NCBI RefSeq assembly: GCF_002868715.1
Contig: NZ_PKLZ01000010.1
Coordinates: 114,050-178,049, forward strand
Direction of reading: 5' to 3'
DNA from: Kineobactrum sediminis
GTDB lineage: Bacteria > Pseudomonadota > Gammaproteobacteria > Pseudomonadales > Halieaceae
DNA length: 64,000 bases
Shown here: one piece after another, positions 54,512 to 62,485 of the stretch
Position numbering within the stretch: position 1 is the stretch's first letter
How the letters are laid out: each line of letters starts with the position of its first letter
The notes under the pieces: model-generated
Seen by the model: the letters and a program-made list of their open reading frames with translations, nothing else
Told to the model about the DNA's origin: nothing
Databases searched by the model: none
Made by a program: the position numbers and the translations under genes

Positions 54512-54549
54512 CGTGCCCGCCAAGCCTGGCCAGGGCAATAGCGGAAAAC

Positions 54550-55488
54550 CTATTGTCCCCAGTTGTAATCGGTAGCCGGTAATATCAATTCCGGGAAGAC
54601 GCTACCTGCCAGGGAAGCCTGCAGCCAGCCCTGCAGGCGCTCCGTCAATCCATCGCTTCGGTACAGCAGCGGCAGGTTAAGCAGGAGCGCGTCGCCCGCG
54701 CCATTGAGGGTCACCAGATGTTGTTCCCGATCCGGGGCCGCAGCCAGGGTGAACACTGACCAGTCGATCATCACCCCCTGACGTTGCTGCCAGCGCAACT
54801 CGACCAACAGTGTCTGTAATTCCGCAAACAGTTGCGCGCATACCTTTCGCTGCCGGGGCAACGATCCTCCGGGAGAAAAGTGCAGACTGAGGCCCTGCTG
54901 CACACAGACATTCCCGCGAGCGGTAAAAACCCAGTCCGCGGAACGGGGCAAGGCGCTAACAGGAATCGGTTCCCGGTTACCTGCCGGTGCGACCGCCAGC
55001 AGCTGCAGGCAATCGTGGGCAGTGCAAAACTCAGCCAGGGCAGCCTGTTCGAAGACCGCCTGCTGGTCGCGGCGCGGATGGCTGAGTATTACGGTACGCC
55101 CGGCGACGGTAACCGCGGCGTCGGACATGGGCAGCACCTGCAGTTCTACCGGGTGGCCCTGCGCCACCTCCGCGTGCGCCGCCCATAGTTCGCGAACATA
55201 GCGCTCTACGCCCCGCGACCAACTGAGCAGACGAGTCGATCCCGGCACACCAACGGCTTCAGTACGCGCCTGGCGTGCCTCCGCCAGGTAAGCCTCGGCC
55301 AGCTGTGCCAGTGCAATGGCGGCAAAATCACCGCGGATTTCGGACGTGGCCTCCGGCAGAGCGGCGACGGTACGCTGATAACGGGAGCCGTCAGCGGCCA
55401 ATGCCGGCTGCCCGGCCAGCGCCAGCAGCAACCCCAGTATATAAACAGCGCCCCTGGCTAACCTGGCTGGCTGCACCCCTGTTTTCAC
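54550..55488 (-). CDS. Periplasmic protein of unknown function
   Basis: 312 residues with a signal peptide (GAVYILGLLLALAGQPALAA) after a basic start; GTG 55488 is preferred over GTG 55491 because AGGA lies five bases upstream. The mature protein is mixed alpha/beta with four Cys (AEFCTAHDCLQL, GNVCVQQGLS, RKVCAQLF), likely disulfide-bonded. No catalytic motif seen. It is divergent from the PQQ dehydrogenase (61 bp), which hints at a shared promoter region but not at a function. Confidence 0.65.
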   Translation of the reverse strand: MKTGVQPARLARGAVYILGLLLALAGQPALAADGSRYQRTVAALPEATSEIRGDFAAIALAQLAEAYLAEARQARTEAVGVPGSTRLLSWSRGVERYVRELWAAHAEVAQGHPVELQVLPMSDAAVTVAGRTVILSHPRRDQQAVFEQAALAEFCTAHDCLQLLAVAPAGNREPIPVSALPRSADWVFTARGNVCVQQGLSLHFSPGGSLPRQRKVCAQLFAELQTLLVELRWQQRQGVMIDWSVFTLAAAPDREQHLVTLNGAGDALLLNLPLLYRSDGLTERLQGWLQASLAGSVFPELILPATDYNWGQ

Positions 55489-55549
55489 CACTTTCCTTTT
55501 ACCATCACATTACCCTAGACTTGGCTTAAAATAACAGGGAACGAAGATT

Positions 55550-57667
55550 ATGCCACGATCAGGTCTCACCGCCGCGCTACTTGTCCCCTTCCTCATCGGC
55601 TCAATACTGCTCACTGGCTGCGACCGTGATGTTGATGGACAGGTCTCTACCGCCGATACCGATGCCACAACGGTCGATATGGGATGGGCAACGCATGGTC
55701 TTGACGATGCGGAGACGCGCTTCAGCCCGCTGCAGGACATCAATGCGCGCAACGTAACCCAGCTGGGCCTGGACTGGTATTTTGATTACCCCACTGCGCG
55801 AGGTAAAGAGGCGACACCTCTGGTCATAGACCGAACCATCTATACTACCGGCTCCTGGAGCATGGTATTCGCGCATGATGCCATAACCGGCGAGCTGCTG
55901 TGGTTCCACGACCCCAAAGTACCGCGGGAATGGGCCGTCCACCTCTGCTGCGACGTCGTCAATCGCGGTGTTGCCCACGACGATGGCCGGCTGTTCTTCG
56001 GCACCCTCGATGGTCGCCTGGTCGCACTGGATGCCAGTAGTGGCGAACGTTTGTGGGAAGCCCAGACCACCGACCGCAGCCGCCCCTATTCCATTACCGG
56101 CGCGCCGCGGATTATCAAAGGGCGGGCGATTATCGGCAATGGTGGCAGCGAACTGGGTGTTCGCGGCTATGTCTCAGCCTATGATCTCGATACCGGCAGT
56201 ATGGCCTGGCGCTTTTATACGGTACCCGGCAACCCTGAACAGGGCTTCGAAAACGAGGCGATGAAAACTGCTGCGGCAACCTGGGGTGGCGGCGCCTGGT
56301 GGGAGATCGGTGGCGGCGGTACCGTGTGGGACTCCATGGCCTATGATCCGGAACTGGATCTCCTGTACATCGGCGTCGGCAATGGCGCTCCCTGGAATCG
56401 GCAAATACGCAGTCCCGACGGGGGCGACAACCTCTACTTGTCCTCTGTTGTCGCCCTGAACCCTAACGACGGCAGTTATGTCTGGCACTACCAGACCAGC
56501 CCCGGCGAAACCTGGGACTATACGGCTACCCAACACATGATTCTCGCGGATCTGGAACTGGACGGCCGCCAGCGCAAGGTCCTGATGCAGGCCCCCAAGA
56601 ATGGCTTCTTCTACGTGCTGGATCGCGCCACCGGGGAATTGCTGTCCGCGGAACCTTACGCCGGTGTTACCTGGGCCTCGCATGTTGATATGGAGACAGG
56701 TCGGCCAGTAGAAAACCCCGCATCCCGCTATGAAGGAAGCGATTCCGGCTTGCAACTACCCGGCCCGATCGGTGGCCATAACTGGCACCCGATGAGCTAT
56801 AGCCCCGATACCGGCCTGGTGTATATCCCGAAGCAGGATGTTCCCTGGGTATATGCCGCCGATGAACAGTTTGAATACAAGCCAGGCTACTGGAATACCG
56901 GCACCGACAGCATCCCCGCCTCGCTTCCGGACGACCCCGAGATCAAGCAAACGGTACTGGACACCGTAAAAGGGGCGATTGTCGCCTGGGACCCCGTGGC
57001 GGCCGAACCACGGTGGGAGGTCACCCACGCAGGGCCCTGGAACGGAGGCATGTTATCCACAGCGGGCAACCTTCTCTTCCAGGGTAATGCCGAGGGCCGT
57101 ATTGTGGCCTATACAGCCGATACCGGCGAGGACCTGTGGTCTTTTGACGCCCAGACCGGCATCGTCGCACCGCCGGTCACGTATCGGATTGATGGCGTGC
57201 AATATGTTGCCGTAGTGGCTGGCTGGGGTGGTGCACTGGCACTGGTAGGCGGCGAAGCCCTCACCGCCGGGCCGATACCCAACAGAAGCAGGCTACTGGT
57301 GTTCAGGCTGGGCGCTGACGACACCCTGCCGGACGCCGCCACGCCTGCGCTGGTAATCGCACCACCAGAGCTGGAGGCCACGCCGGAACAGATCCTGGAT
57401 GGCAAGGTGCAGTATCTGGCCTACTGTGTTTTTTGTCACGGTGACGGCGCGGTAAGCGGAGGCGCCACCCCGGACCTCCGGGCCATGTCCGCCGAGACTC
57501 ACGCGCAATGGGATGCCATTGTTCGTGGCGGCCAGCACTGGCAAGGCGGCATGGTCGGTTTTGCCGGCGTCCTGGGGGCGCAGGGGTCTGAAAATATTCG
57601 CCAGTATCTTATCGAGCGCGCCCACCAGGCCCTGCTCAGTCCTCCAGAGACCGCCGCCGCTCCTTGA
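55550..57667 (+). CDS. PQQ-dependent quinohemoprotein alcohol dehydrogenase, lipoprotein form
   Basis: 705 residues. Lipobox LTGC24, so membrane-anchored in the periplasm. Beta-propeller of the methanol/ethanol dehydrogenase family (WATHGLDDAETRFSPLQDIN, DASSGERLWEAQTTDRS) with the vicinal C133-C134 pair (HLCCDVV) that stacks on PQQ. C-terminal cytochrome c with C626-x2-C629-H630. This is the type II quinohemoprotein layout. PQQ synthesis genes and an electron-acceptor cytochrome are not in the window. Its last 32 bases overlap arfB tail to tail. Confidence 0.92.
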   Translation: MPRSGLTAALLVPFLIGSILLTGCDRDVDGQVSTADTDATTVDMGWATHGLDDAETRFSPLQDINARNVTQLGLDWYFDYPTARGKEATPLVIDRTIYTTGSWSMVFAHDAITGELLWFHDPKVPREWAVHLCCDVVNRGVAHDDGRLFFGTLDGRLVALDASSGERLWEAQTTDRSRPYSITGAPRIIKGRAIIGNGGSELGVRGYVSAYDLDTGSMAWRFYTVPGNPEQGFENEAMKTAAATWGGGAWWEIGGGGTVWDSMAYDPELDLLYIGVGNGAPWNRQIRSPDGGDNLYLSSVVALNPNDGSYVWHYQTSPGETWDYTATQHMILADLELDGRQRKVLMQAPKNGFFYVLDRATGELLSAEPYAGVTWASHVDMETGRPVENPASRYEGSDSGLQLPGPIGGHNWHPMSYSPDTGLVYIPKQDVPWVYAADEQFEYKPGYWNTGTDSIPASLPDDPEIKQTVLDTVKGAIVAWDPVAAEPRWEVTHAGPWNGGMLSTAGNLLFQGNAEGRIVAYTADTGEDLWSFDAQTGIVAPPVTYRIDGVQYVAVVAGWGGALALVGGEALTAGPIPNRSRLLVFRLGADDTLPDAATPALVIAPPELEATPEQILDGKVQYLAYCVFCHGDGAVSGGATPDLRAMSAETHAQWDAIVRGGQHWQGGMVGFAGVLGAQGSENIRQYLIERAHQALLSPPETAAAP

Positions 57668-58049
57668 CCACACTGCGCCGGGCCTTGTTTGTCAGGCGGC
57701 GGCGCTTCGCCGCCAGGGTTGGGCGGGTCGGCCTGCGCGGTTTTTGTTGGGTACAACAATCGCGAATAAACCCGGCCAATCGCTCCAGTGCGTCTTCACG
57801 ATTACGGGCCTGACTACGAAAACGCTGGGCCTTGATCATAATCACACCATCCGCTGACACGCGGTTATCGCGGGACCTGAGTATTGCCTCGCGACAGCTA
57901 TCGGGTAGTGAGGAGGCCTGGCTATCGAAGCGCAAGTGAATAGCACTCGATACCTTGTTCACATGCTGGCCGCCACTGCCCTGCGCGCGAATAGCGCTAA
58001 ACTCTATTTGCTCAAGAGGGATTGAGAGTGAGGGGGAGATTGTCAGCAT
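57636..58049 (-). CDS. arfB: Alternative ribosome-rescue factor ArfB
   Basis: Codon-independent peptidyl-tRNA hydrolase releasing stalled ribosomes. 137 residues from ATG 58049. GGQ motif within AQGSGGQHVNKV (GGQ at 26-28) and a basic C-terminal tail (PRRPTRPTLAAKRRRLTNKA) that enters the empty mRNA channel. The frame is open to 58103 but the extra residues have no family match. No ribosome binding site is evident. The 3' end overlaps the convergent dehydrogenase gene by 32 bp. Confidence 0.94.
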   Translation of the reverse strand: MLTISPSLSIPLEQIEFSAIRAQGSGGQHVNKVSSAIHLRFDSQASSLPDSCREAILRSRDNRVSADGVIMIKAQRFRSQARNREDALERLAGFIRDCCTQQKPRRPTRPTLAAKRRRLTNKARRSVVKERRRSLED

Positions 58050-58168
58050 AGGGGACAGTTTATCATACCCGGGTGGCAACAACTCCCAGCTCCCATCTCT
58101 CAACTACTGTAGGAGCACGCATGTCCAAGACCTGCGTCGCGTCCCGTGTACGTGTAAGAAAAAACCAC

Positions 58169-58975
58169 TTACGTTCGAGCGCTCTGACTTTCAACATTCA
58201 ACCTGTAGCCCACGCCCTTCACCGTAAGAAGCCACTGTGGGTTACACGGGTCCGCCTCAACCTTACGGCGCAATAAATGTACATACTGGTAAAGATCCGA
58301 TTTGTTCGCCCGGTGATTTTTGGGCCATAGGGCTCTGACAATTGCATCAGTGCTGAAGGCGCGCCCGTTATCGGAAGCAAGCAGTTCAAACAACTCAAAT
58401 TCCTTGGTGGTCAACCCAAGATTTCTCTCGTATAAATACAGGCTCCTGCTATTCCTGTCTAAGGAAAACGGGCCCATATGTAACTGATCGCAAGTGGAGT
58501 CCGGGAGGTGGTGCACCGCCGGATATAGACTTCTCCGATCTCGCCCCCGTCTACGTTCATACTGACGGCGCTCGAGGGAATTAATCGGTAGCTGCTTGTC
58601 CCGCTCACTGAGAAAGTGCTCCAGATTCTCGATAATGGGCTCTCTCACGACCCAGTCAAAATTCGACAACGCCTCCTGATGCCAGCCATTTTGGCAATCC
58701 TCGATCGCACACACTTCGACATTCCGATAGTTCTTCAATTGGAAATAATAAGAAAGTTGATCGGCATCATCTTTTGTAAGTATTGCATGCGCCGCGCGAA
58801 GATCGACGATCACCAGTCGATAATCAGGCGCTGTGGCTTTTCCCGCGATTGCACTGAGCGTGCTTTGTACATCCAGTTTGAGAGAATTGGAAAGACAGTA
58901 GCCTTTCAACAACCCGAGCACAAAGTCACTGCTGGAAACCAGGAGAATACGGTACCCGTGTGAGCTACTGCTCAT
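58169..58975 (-). CDS. Atypical OmpR-type winged-helix regulator
   Basis: 268 residues from ATG 58975 (TTG 58981 is also in frame). The N-terminal receiver-like domain keeps a phosphoacceptor-position Asp58 (RLVIVDLRAA), but the usual acidic pair is Ser (LLVSSSDF, 12-18) and the conserved Lys is Arg111 (VREPI). A very basic linker (RRQYERRRGRDRRSLYP) precedes the winged helix (about 170-262: GLTTKEFELFELLASDNGRA, VKGVGYRLN). It may act without phosphorylation. Divergent from the repeat-protein gene, about 210 bp away, so it is the likely regulator of that cluster. No sensor kinase is adjacent. Confidence 0.82.
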   Translation of the reverse strand: MSSSSHGYRILLVSSSDFVLGLLKGYCLSNSLKLDVQSTLSAIAGKATAPDYRLVIVDLRAAHAILTKDDADQLSYYFQLKNYRNVEVCAIEDCQNGWHQEALSNFDWVVREPIIENLEHFLSERDKQLPINSLERRQYERRRGRDRRSLYPAVHHLPDSTCDQLHMGPFSLDRNSRSLYLYERNLGLTTKEFELFELLASDNGRAFSTDAIVRALWPKNHRANKSDLYQYVHLLRRKVEADPCNPQWLLTVKGVGYRLNVESQSART

Positions 58976-59186
58976 AATCAACCACCGCCAAAGTTAGTCA
59001 GTCCGTCAGTCACACTATGGTTTAGCACAATTAAAGCAGACCTGCCGCGTTACCGTACATTGAGCTAATTTTAAGGGTTCTTTTATGTATTCTTGAGTCG
59101 CGATTATGGATGCTCTTTCACGTTGGCGATGTCTTCCAACAGAGGCATTGTCCCGACCTTCCTAGTCATGTAAATGGAGAATAGCC

Positions 59187-60764
59187 ATGAAAAATCGCAA
59201 ACTTTTACCCCTGAGTATTGCACTGTTATTGGGCACAGCGACTTCGGGCGTATGGGCAAACCCCACCAATACGGCAACCGAATCAGCTGAAACCCAGGTT
59301 GCAACCGCAAGCTCGGATAGCTCCGGCGATGGTTCTGCTTCCGCCAATGAGGCATCAAACGCAGTCGGGACTGACAACTCCGATAACTCAAACAACTCGG
59401 ATAATTCAGATAGCTCTGACAACAGCCTGCTAAGTGGTGCAACTATTGACGTTGCCCTCGACAGCAGTGACAGCTCCGATAACAGTGATAGCTCTGATAA
59501 CAGTGATAGCTCCGACAATTCAGATGGCAGCAGTGCTTCGGCGACGGGGGCTGGCGCAAACAACGGAGGTATGGCGAGCAACGATTCATCGGATCGCTCT
59601 GATAATTCCGATAACAGTGACAGCTCTGACAATTCCGATGGCAGCAGTGCTTCAGCGACGGGCGCTGGCGCAAACAACGGAGGTATGGCGAGCAACGATT
59701 CATCGGATCGCTCTGATAATTCCGATAACAGTGACAGCTCTGACAACTCCGATGGCAGCAGTGCTTCAGCGACGGGCGCTGGCGCAAACAACGGGAGTGT
59801 GGCACGCAACGATTCATCGGACCGCTCCGGTAATTCCGATAACAGTGACAGCTCTGACAACTCCGATGGCAGCAGTGCTTCGGCGACGGGCGCTGGCGCA
59901 AACAACGGGAGTGTGGCAAGCAACGATTCATCGGACCGCTCCGATAATTCCGATAACAGTGACAGTTCCGATAATTCAGATAGCAGTAACGCTTCTGCAA
60001 CCGGGGCTGCCGCCAACAATGGCAGTATCGCGAGCAATGATTCATCGGACAACTCTGATAGCTCGGACAATTCTGACAGTTCAGACAACTCTGATAACTC
60101 CGATAACAGCCTGCTGAGTGGTGCTACTATTGACGTTGCCCTCGACAGTAGTGATAACTCCGATAATAGCGACAGTTCCGATAACAGCAATAACTCTGAC
60201 AATAGCAACAGCTCTGACAATAGTTCAGCAAGCGCGTTGGCGTTGGGTGCTGCGGCAGCCAATAACGGCAGCACAGCGAGCGCTGATAACAGTGATGCCA
60301 GTGACAATAGCATGGCTGCAGCAAACGCGATGGGTTCAGCCGCTGCAAACAATGGCTCCACTGCCAGCACCGATAACAGTGACAGTAGTGACAACAGCGG
60401 CGCCTGGGCTAACGGCGCTGCGTCGGCCGCGGCGAACAACGGCGGTACAGCCACTGTCGACAATAGTGACAATAGCGACAACAGCTTTGCCTGGGGGGAA
60501 GGAGACGGTTCTGCAGCCGCCAATAACGGCGGAACTGCTACATCGAACTTTACCAGCAGTGTAAACAACTCTGCGCTGAGCGGGGCTGTCACAGGCAATA
60601 CAACATCCGTAACCATACCGCGCAGCGGAACAAATGACTCAACCGCATCTATCAGTGAGTCGTTCTCCGGAACCGCGGGGATAACCCAAAATGTCCAGAA
60701 CATGGGACAGAATGCGCTGAGCCAGCAGCAGGTATCGTTTCAGGGCAACGTGACATTGAACTAA
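59187..60764 (+). CDS. Secreted Ser/Asp/Asn repeat protein, putative fibre subunit
   Basis: 525 residues; GGAG seven bases before the ATG. Signal peptide 1-24 (ending SGVWA). From about residue 45 to 290 the chain is SDNSDSSDNS-type sequence built of 38-residue units with SSASATGAGANNG between acidic blocks; from about 355 a second family of 29-residue units AANNGSTASADNSDASDNS. The C-terminal 34 residues (from 492: SFSGTAGITQNVQNMGQNAL) resemble those of the two other secreted proteins of this cluster. No Cys, almost no positive charge. Resemblance to Fap fibre proteins is by genomic context; the repeat sequence is different. Probably extracellular matrix or amyloid-like, possibly calcium-binding. 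Confidence 0.72.
   Translation: MKNRKLLPLSIALLLGTATSGVWANPTNTATESAETQVATASSDSSGDGSASANEASNAVGTDNSDNSNNSDNSDSSDNSLLSGATIDVALDSSDSSDNSDSSDNSDSSDNSDGSSASATGAGANNGGMASNDSSDRSDNSDNSDSSDNSDGSSASATGAGANNGGMASNDSSDRSDNSDNSDSSDNSDGSSASATGAGANNGSVARNDSSDRSGNSDNSDSSDNSDGSSASATGAGANNGSVASNDSSDRSDNSDNSDSSDNSDSSNASATGAAANNGSIASNDSSDNSDSSDNSDSSDNSDNSDNSLLSGATIDVALDSSDNSDNSDSSDNSNNSDNSNSSDNSSASALALGAAAANNGSTASADNSDASDNSMAAANAMGSAAANNGSTASTDNSDSSDNSGAWANGAASAAANNGGTATVDNSDNSDNSFAWGEGDGSAAANNGGTATSNFTSSVNNSALSGAVTGNTTSVTIPRSGTNDSTASISESFSGTAGITQNVQNMGQNALSQQQVSFQGNVTLN
59523..60092 (+). repeat. 114-bp tandem repeats (four full plus one diverged unit)
   Basis: Units begin at 59523, 59637, 59751, 59865 and 59979, each exactly 114 bases (38 codons) apart; the first four are nearly identical and the fifth has drifted. 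A block encoding NSLLSGATIDVALDSSD occurs at 59421 and 60105, exactly 684 bases (six units) apart, so the same period frames the whole array. Confidence 0.92.
60261..60540 (+). repeat. 87-bp tandem repeats
   Basis: AANNGG/S-encoding starts at 60261, 60348, 60435 and 60522 are exactly 87 bases (29 codons) apart. This second repeat family is distinct in sequence and length from the 114-bp family in the same gene. Confidence 0.85.
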
Positions 60765-60797
60765 TGATGTCATCTTCGTAACTCAACGGGAGGCGAT

Positions 60798-60852
60798 GGA
60801 GTTAACGATGGTTCTCACACAAATGCGTGTTCAAGAGACTATCGTTAACTCC
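60798..60852 (+). promoter_or_regulatory. Intergenic stem-loop after the repeat-protein gene
   Basis: Arms GGAGTTAACGAT (60798-60809) and ATCGTTAACTCC (60841-60852) pair perfectly over 12 bases; further pairing (CTC/GAG and ACAC/GTGT) continues inside. No T-run follows, so it is more likely an mRNA-stabilising 3' structure or partial terminator that lowers downstream expression than a full terminator. It sits 34 bases after the stop and 12 bases before the next ATG, where it could also mask a ribosome binding site. Confidence 0.6.
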
Positions 60853-60863
60853 TGGTTTAACCT

Positions 60864-61238
60864 ATGAAAATCATGACAAAACAGTTTCCCAAGACTTTCA
60901 GCTTACTGTGTGCCGGATGTCTATGCAGTGGCTTTTTAACTGCGGAGGAATTGCAACGGGATACAGGGTTCAAGCAGCACGCCCCGGAGGCGGTATCTCT
61001 AACAGAGCTTGCTGAATCAACCGCTCAAGGTGGCATACAGAATGTGAACTACCTGGTTAATTCCAACCTCGACGCCACACTCACGGACAATACTGCCATT
61101 AATACATTTTCTGGAGATAACATTATTGACGGTAATTCATTTTCCGGCGCAAGCGGGATTGTTTCGATCATTCAGAATACTGGCAACAACGTCATTATTC
61201 AGGACTCCACGGTGGTCAACGTCAGTATATTCCCATGA
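60864..61238 (+). CDS. Small secreted protein, putative minor fibre subunit
   Basis: 124 residues. Hydrophobic signal segment FSLLCAGCLCSGFLTA (12-27). Mature part is Asn/Thr/Ser/Ile-rich with beta-arcade-like repeats (VNYLVNSNLDATLTDNTAIN, TFSGDNIIDGNSFSGASGIV) and the C-terminal SFSGASGIVSIIQNTGNNVI shared with the neighbouring repeat protein. SLTELAESTAQGG (45-57) loosely resembles a double-glycine leader. The ATG at 60864 or 60873 has no strong ribosome binding site. The C39-type peptidase gene follows after 31 bp. Confidence 0.7.
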   Translation: MKIMTKQFPKTFSLLCAGCLCSGFLTAEELQRDTGFKQHAPEAVSLTELAESTAQGGIQNVNYLVNSNLDATLTDNTAINTFSGDNIIDGNSFSGASGIVSIIQNTGNNVIIQDSTVVNVSIFP

Positions 61239-61269
61239 ACAGCCGCTACGTTGAAAGGAAGTAAAGCCA

Positions 61270-61962
61270 ATGATGATCAGCACACTACTGCGCGTCACCA
61301 GTACCGCTGCAGTTCTGGCAACAGCAACATTCCAGGCGTTTGCACTGGATTTGAACAACACATCCATGGGAGGCAATTTTTCAGTGCCTGTCACCAGCTT
61401 TGCCGAGCGAAAATTCGAGACCATTTATCGTCAGCAATATGACTTCAGTTGTGGGTCCGCTGCCCTGGCCAGTCTGCTGACATTTCATTACCAGGATACC
61501 GTCAGCGAGATCGACGTATTTCTTGATATGTTCGAACACGGCGATCAGGAGAAAATCCAACACCAGGGGTTTTCCATGCTGGATATGAAGCACTATCTGG
61601 AACGCCGGGGTTACAGCGCAAATGGTTTTAAAGTATCGCTGGACAGACTTAATATACCGGCGATAACAATTATCAACCAGAATGGCTACCTGCACTTTGT
61701 TATTGTCAAAGGGCTTAGTCCCACCGAAGTACTCGTGGGAGATCCTTCTGTAGGTGTGAAGCGGCTTGAGAAGAAAAAATTTAACGAAATGTGGGAAAGC
61801 CGGATTCTCTTCCTCGTCGAGAATAAGGCCACGGTAGGTGCAGCATCTTATCAGCGCGAGAGCGAGTGGGCCCTTAACCCGCGCTCTCCAGTGGCAAATG
61901 CGTTAGATCGAAGCAGCCTTGCGGAATTTAACCTTCTTCGCCGAAACTATGATGATCTCTAG
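61270..61962 (+). CDS. Periplasmic C39-type cysteine peptidase (FapD-like)
   Basis: 230 residues; AGGAA nine bases before the ATG. Signal peptide to about residue 26 (FQAFA). Peptidase C39 layout: Q56 and C61 in QYDFSCGSAALASLL, H142 in GYLHFVIVKG and D158 in VGDPSVGVKR. C39 domains normally cut after double-glycine leaders in ABC bacteriocin exporters; a stand-alone secreted form is the FapD type of functional-amyloid operons. No ATPase domain. It lies between two genes encoding its possible substrates. Confidence 0.85.
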   Translation: MMISTLLRVTSTAAVLATATFQAFALDLNNTSMGGNFSVPVTSFAERKFETIYRQQYDFSCGSAALASLLTFHYQDTVSEIDVFLDMFEHGDQEKIQHQGFSMLDMKHYLERRGYSANGFKVSLDRLNIPAITIINQNGYLHFVIVKGLSPTEVLVGDPSVGVKRLEKKKFNEMWESRILFLVENKATVGAASYQRESEWALNPRSPVANALDRSSLAEFNLLRRNYDDL

Positions 61963-61981
61963 AGCAAAAGGAGTGCGCCTC

Positions 61982-62461
61982 ATGTTGATGGCCAGTCTGC
62001 ATACAATTAATAGTTACCGTCGAACTGCCAGCTTAATTTCAGGTTTGCTGCTGCTCACCTTTCCGGCCGTGGGTTTCGGCCAACCAGGGGAAGCCGGACA
62101 ACTTCACAATATAGAGATTGCCTCGGAGGAAGAACTTGACGGCCTGCGCGGCGGGTTTGTACTTCCGAACGGGATCACAGTAAATATCAGTATTAATCAG
62201 GACGTCTTCAGAAATGGTATACGGACCCATACCTCATATTTTGAACTGCCGGAAACTTTTCTCTCGATACGTTCCAACCAATTGGCTTCAGCCAATCCTG
62301 TGTCCGGTGATGCCATTGGCTCCATCACCCAGAATGCTCTCAACAACCAGCTGATAGAAATAATGCGTATTGTTGATATAGAGCTACTGAACGTCACTAA
62401 CAGTGGACTGGATATATCTGGTCAGCGATTATTTAACCAGTTTATCGAGGGGAACCTCTGA
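61982..62461 (+). CDS. Secreted protein with double-glycine leader-like motif
   Basis: 159 residues from ATG 61982 (AGGAG eight bases upstream; the frame opens at 61919 inside the peptidase gene). Signal peptide to about 33 (LLLLTFPAVGFG). Residues 47-58 (ASEEELDGLRGG) match the double-glycine consensus at -11 S, -8 E, -7 L, -4 L, -2 G, -1 G. The following part (FVLPNGITVNISINQDVF) is beta-rich and the end carries PVSGDAIGSITQNALNNQLI, like the C-terminal motif of the other secreted proteins here. No Cys, so it lacks the conserved Cys of FapE. Confidence 0.72.
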   Translation: MLMASLHTINSYRRTASLISGLLLLTFPAVGFGQPGEAGQLHNIEIASEEELDGLRGGFVLPNGITVNISINQDVFRNGIRTHTSYFELPETFLSIRSNQLASANPVSGDAIGSITQNALNNQLIEIMRIVDIELLNVTNSGLDISGQRLFNQFIEGNL

Positions 62462-62485
62462 CCTTACGTTAACGCTACAGCACAA

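Noticed and set aside
54515..54545. CCTGGCCAGG palindrome after tex considered as a terminator.
   Set aside because: Perfect 10-base palindrome with no loop and no T-run; chance occurrence is likely.
59060..59090. TTGAGC plus a TTATGT/TATGTA box upstream of the repeat-protein gene considered as a promoter.
   Set aside because: The -10 box matches consensus poorly and the spacing is ambiguous; not strong enough to list.
59523..60092. Regular repeats considered as a CRISPR array.
   Set aside because: Period is a multiple of three, units are contiguous without unique spacers, and they are translated in one open frame.
59434..60564. Two long open frames (227 and 148 residues) in another frame over the same repeats.
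   Set aside because: Frame-shifted translation of the periodic repeat DNA; low-complexity Ile/Thr/Leu output with no start signal.
59162..60703. 513-residue open frame antisense to the repeat protein (ELSELSLLSELSE-type repeats).
   Set aside because: It is the mirror reading of the SDN codon repeats; it has no signal, start context or domain, and the sense protein has a signal peptide and ribosome binding site.
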